DNA from: Bacteroides timonensis
GTDB lineage: Bacteria > Bacteroidota > Bacteroidia > Bacteroidales > Bacteroidaceae
Assembly (NCBI RefSeq): GCF_000513195.1
Contig: NZ_CBVI010000007.1
Span: 1-64,000, forward strand
Direction of reading: 5' to 3'
Length of the DNA stretch: 64,000 bases
The notes under the pieces are model-generated. The model worked only from the letters and a program-made list of their open reading frames with translations, made no database searches and was not told where the DNA came from. Each line of letters begins with the position of its first letter. The stretch's first letter is position 1. Shown here piece by piece: positions 56,762-64,000 of the stretch. Made by a program: the position numbers and the translations under genes.

Positions 56762-59437
56762 CTAATAAGAAGCATTATGCCGCGATACAATTTTCTCACC
56801 TGAATAAATGAGATTGCCTGAAGCGCAGACACCTTCTATCACTATCCCATAATCGGCTGCAGAATCAGCCGTATAGAAACTGACGTGAGCAGTTCCCGAT
56901 TCATCAACCTGAACGCTCGGATTCCAGTATATCGTTGAACGCAAGTCAGGGGTGGTGGATTCTTTCTTTGCTTTGGTGTCATACGCCGGTGAGTAAAACT
57001 CTACAGTCTGCTGGTAGCCAATACCCGCAATAGTCTGTATGTTGCTGTTCATCTTATTTTTCTGCACAAACCCGTTCTTCGTAGTGACTACTATGGCACC
57101 ATTTCCCGCAGCCGACCCGTAAAGAGGACCGACAGAAGTGGCAGGAGAGTAAAAAACATCTTTGATATCATCCACGTCCAACAGGTCAAAATCGAAATTT
57201 TCTTCGGGAACATTGTCCAGTAACACCATGACCGGAGCAAATCGATAACGCACCTCATTATTTGTGACAGTAATGCCCGGCAAACGTCGCAAAAGGTCGT
57301 ATGTAGAAATAAAATGTCCCTTTTTCACATCTTCTTCCGTCAGCACCTTCGAAGTCCCCACCGAATAAAAGGGAGATTCCGTTTTTACAGCTCTCTCTCT
57401 TCTGGCTGTCACTATCACTTCCGCCAGATTATAGACTCTCATTCCATTTTCTATAGTATATTTTTGGTCCATCTTTGCCATATAGTTTTCTTCTATATGT
57501 GGTTTTTCAATGCGGGGAATAAATCCGATTTTAGGGGCAGGAAATGATTTATAGGGGTCCAGTTCAATAAAGACCTTTGAAGAACCTTTCTTGCTAAGAG
57601 CCTGAACTATATACTGAGTACCGCTGGGATATTCCAGCCTGTCGAATACAAACCGCCCATTCCGGTCAGGCTTCGCCAATTCTGTCCCGATGAGCGAATC
57701 TTTAAGGGCAAGCAAAGAGATATTTCCCTCTTTCAATGCAGAAAACAAGCCCTCTACTTTACCGGAAACTTCGTCGCCCAATTCCAAATTGTAGGGTAAT
57801 GTGCCGGTTACATTGCCTTTCAATATCTCCGGAATGTTGTATTTCCGCCAGCCTTGTGTCATCATCAGCAAATCCAAGGCATAAGAAGAACTACGGTTGT
57901 CCTGCAAGTAACTCAACGGTGACTCAATGTGTCCTTTAAGATCGGAAGTGAGCAATAAGGTGGAAACAATGTTGGAAACGGTATCCGGCTTCACGTCTGT
58001 TCTGTCAACAACCGCAAGTGCGAAGTTGCCTGACATGGGGTTTCCGTTTATATCTTTAATCTGTATATCCATATCTACCTTCTCTCTTGCCAAGTAGTTT
58101 TCGCGGTCGAGCCGGACTTCAGTCTGCGCCAGCGCGCTTTTTTGCAGAGAAAACACTAAACGTTCGCTCAGAATGTTTCTCCCTTCATCAACCAGCAGAA
58201 AATGAACGATACCCGCCGGGAAGAAATTTTTTTCGAAGTCAACATAACTTTGCTTGTTATCCCAAGGCTGTGCATACAGAACGATACCGCGTAAATGCGC
58301 CACCAGCGTCAGCGAAGTCCCCAATGGGGTATCAGGTGATTTGGAAAGACTTACCCGCAAATAATCTTTAGACCAAAGTGTATTCAGGGAGATAGCATCC
58401 GGAGAAGGCTCAGGCAAATCAAAACGCTGGGAAACGCCTGTTCCGTCACTACAAACGGCATGATACTTTTTTCCGGGAACATAATACATCCGGAAACTCC
58501 CCATACCCAAATGCTGGCTCTTGAAATCGGCACATACCTGACCTTCTTCGTCAAGTACCTGACCTTCTATCTCTGTAGACAAACCATCTGCATCAATAGC
58601 CTTAAATGCCATTTTGATTGTGGTGGACTGAGCTGCATGACCTCCTTCGGGAAAAAAAGCTACATCAAAGTTTTTACTCAATTCGGGGATTCTGAAATAG
58701 CGGTTGGATATTTTTCCATCATACACTGTTTGCAACAAAAATGTACGCGAAGCGGGAATTTCTTTCTTTTTGAAAGTGTAATGGATATTTTCTCCTTCCA
58801 ATGATAAGACTTTTCCTTTTTTGTTCCTGTCTCCATCGGGGAAAAGAATGGCTTGTGTGGGAGTGACGGATCGGTTGTCCGGTTTACTGAGAAAATGTAT
58901 TTCTGCATGAATGTCATTGTTCTCAACAGAATAATTGATTTCCGGAGATATCGCTTCGGATACGGGATCGGATATATAAATCAGTTTATGGGAGAAATAC
59001 TCTTCACCTATATTCTGCATGAACCAAGTGTAGGCTCTGAGAAAATAGTTACCTTCCGGCAGGTCTTCACCCAATGGAATATGTCCGTAAAAACATCCCA
59101 AAGAGTCCGGTCTTATTTTCACTCTCTCCACCAGATTGCCCAACGGATTCACCAACTCTACATATACATATCGGCTGGCATTAGCTTGTTTTAGCATAAG
59201 GGCATCTACTAAGTGCGCCCTGAACCAAAGGGTTTCACCGGACATGTAGATGCCACGGTCTGTCTGAAAATAAATCTTTTCCTGGGGGAAATGTGACAAC
59301 TCTTCTCTGAACAGGTTTTCAATGGTATCTGTCGGTACAGACTGGGGAGCGGTACCATCTGCCCAAAGGCTGGGAGACAGCATCAGGCAGCACAACCATA
59401 CCATGTATTTGACAGAACTGTTCGCAATGTTCTTCAT
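56762..59437 (-). CDS. MG2-domain protein with TonB-plug domain, no barrel
   Basis: Secreted 891-aa protein. The N-terminal region has an MG2/alpha-2-macroglobulin-like segment (KIYFQTDRGIYMSGETLWFR near 50-70) and several beta-sandwich repeats. From about 665 to 795 it carries a TonB-receptor plug-like domain: LAEVIVTARRERAV, then RRLPGITVTNN and GNGAIVVTTKNG. There is no 22-strand barrel after the plug; the tail is a short beta-domain. Such proteins are common near Bacteroides SusCD operons but their role is unsettled. It follows the lipoprotein genes beyond a 22-bp hairpin and precedes GH5-GH43 by 30 bp. Confidence 0.82.
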   Translation of the reverse strand: MKNIANSSVKYMVWLCCLMLSPSLWADGTAPQSVPTDTIENLFREELSHFPQEKIYFQTDRGIYMSGETLWFRAHLVDALMLKQANASRYVYVELVNPLGNLVERVKIRPDSLGCFYGHIPLGEDLPEGNYFLRAYTWFMQNIGEEYFSHKLIYISDPVSEAISPEINYSVENNDIHAEIHFLSKPDNRSVTPTQAILFPDGDRNKKGKVLSLEGENIHYTFKKKEIPASRTFLLQTVYDGKISNRYFRIPELSKNFDVAFFPEGGHAAQSTTIKMAFKAIDADGLSTEIEGQVLDEEGQVCADFKSQHLGMGSFRMYYVPGKKYHAVCSDGTGVSQRFDLPEPSPDAISLNTLWSKDYLRVSLSKSPDTPLGTSLTLVAHLRGIVLYAQPWDNKQSYVDFEKNFFPAGIVHFLLVDEGRNILSERLVFSLQKSALAQTEVRLDRENYLAREKVDMDIQIKDINGNPMSGNFALAVVDRTDVKPDTVSNIVSTLLLTSDLKGHIESPLSYLQDNRSSSYALDLLMMTQGWRKYNIPEILKGNVTGTLPYNLELGDEVSGKVEGLFSALKEGNISLLALKDSLIGTELAKPDRNGRFVFDRLEYPSGTQYIVQALSKKGSSKVFIELDPYKSFPAPKIGFIPRIEKPHIEENYMAKMDQKYTIENGMRVYNLAEVIVTARRERAVKTESPFYSVGTSKVLTEEDVKKGHFISTYDLLRRLPGITVTNNEVRYRFAPVMVLLDNVPEENFDFDLLDVDDIKDVFYSPATSVGPLYGSAAGNGAIVVTTKNGFVQKNKMNSNIQTIAGIGYQQTVEFYSPAYDTKAKKESTTPDLRSTIYWNPSVQVDESGTAHVSFYTADSAADYGIVIEGVCASGNLIYSGEKIVSRHNASY

Positions 59438-59523
59438 TATTTTTTCTTTTTAATTATTAATTCACCACAGAATACACAGATTAACACGAATACTTTCTCA
59501 TTATCAGCATTGTAGAGTAACAG

Positions 59524-59570
59524 ATTGCTTTCTTCCCTGTTTTCCAATGGAAAACAGGGAAGAAAGCAAT
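59524..59570 (-). terminator. 22-bp perfect hairpin after the SusCD-lipoprotein segment
   Basis: The arms 59524-59545 and 59549-59570 are perfectly complementary over 22 bp with a 3-nt loop AAT; the arm nearest the loop reads CCCTGTTTTCC. It lies 22 bp after the lipoprotein stop on the minus strand. No clear T run follows, so it may be an mRNA 3'-end stabiliser or attenuator rather than a classic terminator. Confidence 0.9.
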
Positions 59571-59592
59571 GGAAAGATTTCACAGGTACTTA

Positions 59593-60504
59593 TTAGTAAG
59601 TAGGCATTGGAGAATCTGGATAATAAACTACTCCATCCAAAACTTGACTCATTTTTACAGAACGGACTATTTGGCTCAAAGGCTCTAAATTAGTTGTTTT
59701 ATACACACAATAGTTTGTACATGCTGGTAATGATGAACCATTACCAGGAGACAATTTGGGACACCCTCCATCGTAAAGACGAATATCTAAAGTGAAAGTC
59801 GCATCCGGACGATCCCAAAATCTATCTAATTGTGGATGGCTAATTTTTATTACCTCGGACATAGATGAAGTAAGAACCGGGAGATCAACCCAATTCGTAA
59901 TATCTTCAACATCATATACAGGGTTAGAGGTATAAGGGTAATAAGGAAGGGATTCATAATGATCGAAGCTCTGAACATGCAAGATATATAACAATAACCC
60001 TCTTTTAGGAAACTCTCCTCTCGAAAAATAGAAATTATGCTCCAAGTCTACGCCTATACTTAATACTGGATATCGTGGGTTATATCCATGGCTACAATTT
60101 GGTGGAGCAGCAGGATCATTCATAATACCGAGTGAAATAGTTATTGGTTGACCAACATATCCATTAGAAGAACGACCTCTTACTGTCGCTACCACAGGTC
60201 CACTGTACGATGCAATAGAGGACAAAAAAAACTTCTCACTTCCAGAGTCGTCACTACTTGAAAATGAACCCAATGACATACCAGACCCAGTAGATACTCC
60301 TACTTCGATGCCAACATATTTACCAAATGGCTCATTCCAAGAAATAGAAACAACATTCCCTGACAATGACAAATCAAGAGAGCCTGATGGCCCCCTTGTC
60401 GTTGCAGACGAAGGGTCATTTTTTTCTTCTGTGATCGGATCATCTTCTCCTTTACATCCGATACATAATAGCATCAGAAACAAACAATAAAATAAATGTT
60501 TCAT
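59593..60504 (-). CDS. SusE/F-position lipoprotein, unknown fold
   Basis: Lipoprotein (CIGC, Cys17), 303 aa. Residues about 40-135 form an Ig/FN3-like beta domain (GSLDLSLSGNVVSISWNEPF); the rest is rich in Tyr, Pro and Asp with three cysteines close together (CPKLSPGNGSSLPACTNYC). No family recognised. Its place after SusC, SusD and a DUF1735-like protein suggests a surface glycan-binding protein. This is inferred from position only. Confidence 0.6.
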   Translation of the reverse strand: MKHLFYCLFLMLLCIGCKGEDDPITEEKNDPSSATTRGPSGSLDLSLSGNVVSISWNEPFGKYVGIEVGVSTGSGMSLGSFSSSDDSGSEKFFLSSIASYSGPVVATVRGRSSNGYVGQPITISLGIMNDPAAPPNCSHGYNPRYPVLSIGVDLEHNFYFSRGEFPKRGLLLYILHVQSFDHYESLPYYPYTSNPVYDVEDITNWVDLPVLTSSMSEVIKISHPQLDRFWDRPDATFTLDIRLYDGGCPKLSPGNGSSLPACTNYCVYKTTNLEPLSQIVRSVKMSQVLDGVVYYPDSPMPTY

Positions 60505-60542
60505 AATGGTTCAGCTTTAAAAATTTGACAATATTTACTTAT

Positions 60543-60572
60543 AGAATGGTGTTTCTCACGAAGCACCATTCT
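60543..60572 (-). terminator. Hairpin between the two lipoprotein genes
   Basis: AGAATGGTGTTTC (60543-60555) pairs with GAAGCACCATTCT (60560-60572), 13 bp with one G-T wobble and loop TCAC. It lies in a 123-bp gap on the minus strand and could attenuate expression beyond SusD and its partner. Confidence 0.75.
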
Positions 60573-60627
60573 TAAACTAATGATAATAAAAAAGTCACAA
60601 TCTGTTTTTTACCTTAAAAACACCTTT

Positions 60628-61554
60628 CTAATAATCGTACTTTCTATTTTCTTCCATCCAGTCGTTTATCTTGCGTACTTCATCATCGTTCTTACGCTCT
60701 TTATACACAAATCCCCGCGTTTTCTTCAACATACCATCCTCTTGGAAAGTATACCACAAATCGTACACTTCCATTTCGGGGTAATACTTACCGCCACCAC
60801 TGACAAGGTTAAACTTATCCCAAGACTTCAAGGTTACTGAATTATCCGGATTAACAGTGATATTGAAACAAAAATCCGGTCTATAATCTGTTGACCCTTT
60901 TGACCACTCATTCTTTTGATGATACATACGTACAGTGTTACCATCAACTACAGCTTGCAACGTGCGAGGCGACTTATAGATAATGGAATCTTTCGGATTA
61001 TCAGCAGGCTTAATCACACCGTCCATATAATAAAGCCCTGAATAGTCATTCATCAGATTCAGACGGATTAGCACCACTGTATCTTCTTTAGCCAATTCAA
61101 AACGAGATGTTCCACTAAGTTTAAACGCCATCATATAGAGCGAATCTATATGCAAAGTGGATGGGTCAATGTGAACAGGATACGTGCCATAGGTTTCACC
61201 CTTTTTCACAACTACATTTTCTTGCGGAAAACTATAGATACCATTTGTCAACGTACGATATTTTATATCATCCGAACCGAGTTCTTTCTGGTTATAACTT
61301 TCAATACCAGAAGGAAATTCTTCAATAGTAACAGTTATATCTTCCTTGGTAGGCAGCGAACCGCTGATGGCAACCGATGCATATATGGTATCTTTTTCAT
61401 AACCTATATTCAGATCTCTATTTATAATCTTATCTTTTGCCCCAACCAGATAAACCGTTTCGGGCCATAAATTCTCTTCCATAGGTATTTTATTGTCGCA
61501 ACCCGCCATACATGCCAACAGCAAGGTTATCGAAAAAAATGCTATTTTCTTCAT
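60628..61554 (-). CDS. DUF1735/DUF4361-like lipoprotein, probable surface glycan-binding protein
   Basis: Lipoprotein of 308 aa from the ATG at 61554 (MKKIAFFS; lipobox AGC, Cys19). Residues 25-160 resemble the DUF1735 N-terminal beta-domain common in SGBPs (VYLVGAKDKIINRDLNIGYE), and the C-terminal half a DUF4361-like beta domain (LQAVVDGNTVRMYHQKNEW; GMLKKTRGFVYKERKNDDE). It follows SusD by 25 bp. Proteins in this position bind polysaccharide outside the cell. An upstream ATG at 61578 leaves 1 bp to SusD and lacks a leader. Confidence 0.8.
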   Translation of the reverse strand: MKKIAFFSITLLLACMAGCDNKIPMEENLWPETVYLVGAKDKIINRDLNIGYEKDTIYASVAISGSLPTKEDITVTIEEFPSGIESYNQKELGSDDIKYRTLTNGIYSFPQENVVVKKGETYGTYPVHIDPSTLHIDSLYMMAFKLSGTSRFELAKEDTVVLIRLNLMNDYSGLYYMDGVIKPADNPKDSIIYKSPRTLQAVVDGNTVRMYHQKNEWSKGSTDYRPDFCFNITVNPDNSVTLKSWDKFNLVSGGGKYYPEMEVYDLWYTFQEDGMLKKTRGFVYKERKNDDEVRKINDWMEENRKYDY

Positions 61555-61579
61555 ATTATCAACTTTTAGTGTTTTCATT

Positions 61580-63577
61580 TTAATTCCATCCTGGGTTCTG
61601 TACCAACTTACCGTTCTTTCTCAGCACATTTCTGTCAAGCGGCCACAGATACATCTTGTTGGAAAACATACGTTTCATGGTTTTTTCTGTATTCCAAATT
61701 CTTTCTGTATAGAACTGTTCGCGTTGTGATTCGCGAGCACTTACATCCAATCCTCTGATGGGTTTGTTGTAAGCGTCATAGGCATCTTTCCAACGGCGCA
61801 AATCCCAATAACGATGACTTTCGAAAGCAAACTCAATCAACCTTTCATGCTTAATCAGTTCACGCATCCTGCTTTGGTCGGCTGCATCGACAGTTGTGAT
61901 TCCCGGTTGACCGGCACGATAACGAATCTGATTGAAGTATTTCACCATCTGATCCACATCACGAGTAACCGTCACCTGCCCATCTTCGTCCGTATACGAA
62001 CCTTCCATTTCGTTCATCGCTTCTACATACCCCAACAATACTTCGGCATAGCGGAATATCGGATAAGTTTTCGCTTTTACCACTCCATTCCAAAAGATAC
62101 AATCATCCTGATGCACATATTTCCGGCAGGTATATCCGGTTCTGGTTCTGTTATCATTATTATTCATATCAGATGCACTACCTCCGTAATAATAGTCGGT
62201 AACATAGTTTCTGGTACCTGCTGACAAACCGTCACGGTGAGAAGTTGTAGGCCAGATACAAGCATTGAAACCAATAGCCGCATAAAAACGCGGCTCACGA
62301 CCATCATCACGATGAGCTCTATTTCCGGAAAGAAGATAATCTGACGAGAATGTTTTATCTTGTCCCACTGCCTGCCATGATTTTTCCGCCTGAGTAGCTT
62401 CACTAAACGGTCTACCGTCAGCCATCCGGTATTCATCAATCATATCCAAAGTAACACTAAATGAAGATATTCCCCCCAATTTGGAAGGTGTCACAAGAAT
62501 ATAGTTTCCATTATTTCTTGAAAAATAGATGTATTCTTTAACCAACTCAGGCTGGTAAGTACCATCAAACAGCGTCTTGTATGACTTATAGGGATCTATG
62601 CCTCCGGCTCCATCAGGGAAGTTGGCATCGGATACCGTCTCGGGAAGAGGCAATGTGCCTGTACCCTTTTCATTCACTATTTTAGGTACAGTATGGATGG
62701 CATACTTATTCATATCAATAATCCGCTTGAACGTGGCGGCAGCTTTTCCCCACTTAACCTTGTCTTCCGTCTGGGCAATGAAATTCCTGCCTTCTGAGTC
62801 TTTCCAATCGGAATAATAACTGTTACCATTGAAAAGGGGGCTGGCAGCATAGAGCTGCATACGAGCTTTGAACGCCAAAGCAGCACCCTTGGTAGGTATA
62901 TACTGCAATGCATCTATACGACTTGGAGGCAGCAATTTAGCTGCTTCTTCAAAGTCGGCACAGATTTTCTCTACACACTCATCGTAAGTGGAACGCTCGA
63001 ATGAAACTGACGCTACATCTTCGTCCGTATCGAAAGGACGGTCGGGAAGTACAACCACAGGCCCGTACAATCTTACCAAATAGAAATAGAAGTAAGCCCG
63101 CAGAAAATAAGCCCTTCCCTTGAAATCACGCATTTCCATCTCGGTAAGCTCCTGGTTTTTGGATATATTCTCCAATACGATGTTGGCCTTACGGATTCCT
63201 TTATAGCAATCGCCCCACGGATTAAACCATGTGTTCGTTTCTTTCACTTCATCATAAAGTATAGCATTTCCATTCGTTACAAACGGAACGATTGCTTCAT
63301 CTGAGCCCAATCCACTGGGCAATGTAGAAGACGCTCCCCAACCATTCATAAGTATTGATTCATCGGGAAGCAGTGCAGCCGCTCCATTGATATACTCTTC
63401 CGTTCTGGAGCGGGAAAGGAAAATGGAGTCCAGCGTGGTCTGATCGTACACATATTTGTCAATGTCCAAGTATTTTTCGCACGAACCGAACATAATGCTT
63501 GAGACCAAAATAACGGTTATTGCGGCTATTCTGCCGAGAAAACCGAATTCTCTTTTATAATTTCTAAATTTTATCAT
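61580..63577 (-). CDS. susD-like: SusD/RagB-family starch-binding-like lipoprotein
   Basis: Outer-membrane lipoprotein of 665 aa (FGSC, Cys33). Typical SusD features: EKYLDID near 34-40, helical TPR-like stretches (FKGRAYFLRAYFYFYLVRLY near 154-173), the C-terminal block HERLIEFAFESHRYWDLRRW, and a final LWPLDRNVLRKNGKLVQNPG. SusD lids the SusC transporter and captures oligosaccharide. Glycan specificity cannot be read from sequence. It is 15 bp after SusC. Confidence 0.95.
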   Translation of the reverse strand: MIKFRNYKREFGFLGRIAAITVILVSSIMFGSCEKYLDIDKYVYDQTTLDSIFLSRSRTEEYINGAAALLPDESILMNGWGASSTLPSGLGSDEAIVPFVTNGNAILYDEVKETNTWFNPWGDCYKGIRKANIVLENISKNQELTEMEMRDFKGRAYFLRAYFYFYLVRLYGPVVVLPDRPFDTDEDVASVSFERSTYDECVEKICADFEEAAKLLPPSRIDALQYIPTKGAALAFKARMQLYAASPLFNGNSYYSDWKDSEGRNFIAQTEDKVKWGKAAATFKRIIDMNKYAIHTVPKIVNEKGTGTLPLPETVSDANFPDGAGGIDPYKSYKTLFDGTYQPELVKEYIYFSRNNGNYILVTPSKLGGISSFSVTLDMIDEYRMADGRPFSEATQAEKSWQAVGQDKTFSSDYLLSGNRAHRDDGREPRFYAAIGFNACIWPTTSHRDGLSAGTRNYVTDYYYGGSASDMNNNDNRTRTGYTCRKYVHQDDCIFWNGVVKAKTYPIFRYAEVLLGYVEAMNEMEGSYTDEDGQVTVTRDVDQMVKYFNQIRYRAGQPGITTVDAADQSRMRELIKHERLIEFAFESHRYWDLRRWKDAYDAYNKPIRGLDVSARESQREQFYTERIWNTEKTMKRMFSNKMYLWPLDRNVLRKNGKLVQNPGWN

Positions 63578-63592
63578 AATTGTCAGGTTATA

Positions 63593-64000
63593 TTAGAATG
63601 AAAGATTAAGCTGTAAAGTATACACTCGCTGGACAGGATAGACTGTTCCATTATCTCCCGCTTGTGCAGGATCCAGCATCTTCTCTTTAGACCAAACTGC
63701 CAAATTGTCTCCAATCACACTAATTACTGCTTTCTGGAGACCAAACTTTTTCAGGAATTGGTTCTTGAGTGTATAAGAGACTTGCACATTCTTCAGACGC
63801 AAGTAACTACCATCAGACAACCAAAAAGAAGATGATTGACTATTATTACTGCTACCTCCATAATAAAGACGAGGGTACTTGGCGTTCGGATTCTCGGTGG
63901 CAGGGTCGCCTGAGATTTCACGTGAAATCCATCGGTTTGCCGGATTGGCAAAGTCTGTAATCACATTACCAGCTGTACTACCCGAGAATGGCTGATACAT
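63593..64000 (-). CDS. susC-like: SusC-like TonB-dependent transporter, C-terminal 135 residues
   Basis: Open to the right edge, so only the last part of the beta-barrel is present. SYLRLKNVQVSYTLKNQFLK and VISVIGDNLAVWSK and the final aromatic strand YTLQLNLSF are typical of SusC family C-termini. It pairs with the SusD 15 bp downstream for oligosaccharide import. The plug and TonB box lie beyond the window. Confidence 0.92.
   Translation of the reverse strand: MYQPFSGSTAGNVITDFANPANRWISREISGDPATENPNAKYPRLYYGGSSNNSQSSSFWLSDGSYLRLKNVQVSYTLKNQFLKKFGLQKAVISVIGDNLAVWSKEKMLDPAQAGDNGTVYPVQRVYTLQLNLSF

Overview
The window looks like chromosomal DNA of a gut Bacteroides. It carries the end of a SusC/SusD pair, many Sec-secreted or lipoprotein glycoside hydrolases in long co-directional blocks, promoters with the Bacteroides -7 element (TAnnTTTG), NVEALA-type peptides and 6-bladed propeller lipoproteins, and no Shine-Dalgarno pattern. 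The species cannot be fixed from sequence alone. No rRNA, tRNA, CRISPR array, integrase or intact insertion sequence was seen.

Region 1 (1-21196, minus strand) is a block of ten carbohydrate-active enzymes. In transcription order they are GH97, GH2, GH31, GH43, GH97, GH43-CBM6, GH31 with a PA14 insert, GH27, GH43, and a GH27-GH43-CBM6 fusion cut by the left edge. A 350-bp inverted-repeat element holding a 22-bp tandem array splits the block at 5.6-6.0 kb. Region 2 (21197-28492, plus strand) has a tandem-domain feruloyl/acetyl-esterase-like protein, a GH43 and a GH146-like beta-L-arabinofuranosidase. It converges on region 3 (28501-33533, minus strand: GH2 then GH97). Together the enzymes could strip alpha- and beta-galactose, alpha-xylose, arabinofuranose and ferulate or acetate from a heavily branched plant polysaccharide. 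A complex glucuronoarabinoxylan is my best inference; a pectic side chain or arabinogalactan is not excluded.

Region 4 (34.3-46.1 kb, minus strand) is not carbohydrate-related at its core. It holds a DUF2059 protein, TlpA-like thioredoxins, small membrane proteins and lipoproteins, and a module of two six-cysteine NVEALA-like exported peptides, a propeller lipoprotein, a membrane-anchored CxxC protein and a LuxR-type HTH protein. The HTH gene and its terminator hairpin are duplicated, and one copy is frameshifted. Then come a transglutaminase-like lipoprotein and a GH43-like pseudogene with two stops and a frameshift. Region 5 (46.3-50 kb) has an MmcQ/YjbR protein and a large TlpA-family protein with a partner.

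Region 6 (50.1-64 kb, minus strand) is a second polysaccharide utilisation locus read from its SusC end: SusC (partial), SusD, a DUF1735-like lipoprotein, another lipoprotein, a MG2/TonB-plug protein, a GH5-GH43 bifunctional enzyme, a decayed GH43 remnant, and a GC-richer GH29 fucosidase.

Two patterns cut across regions. First, a shared promoter architecture (two TATCT-like half-sites 21 bp apart, then 32-33 bp, then TAnnTTTG) occurs before five transcription units. It suggests one AraC-type or hybrid two-component regulator for regions 1-3 and the 46-kb pseudogene. Second, several intergenic arrays of unrelated short repeats share a 21-22 bp period.
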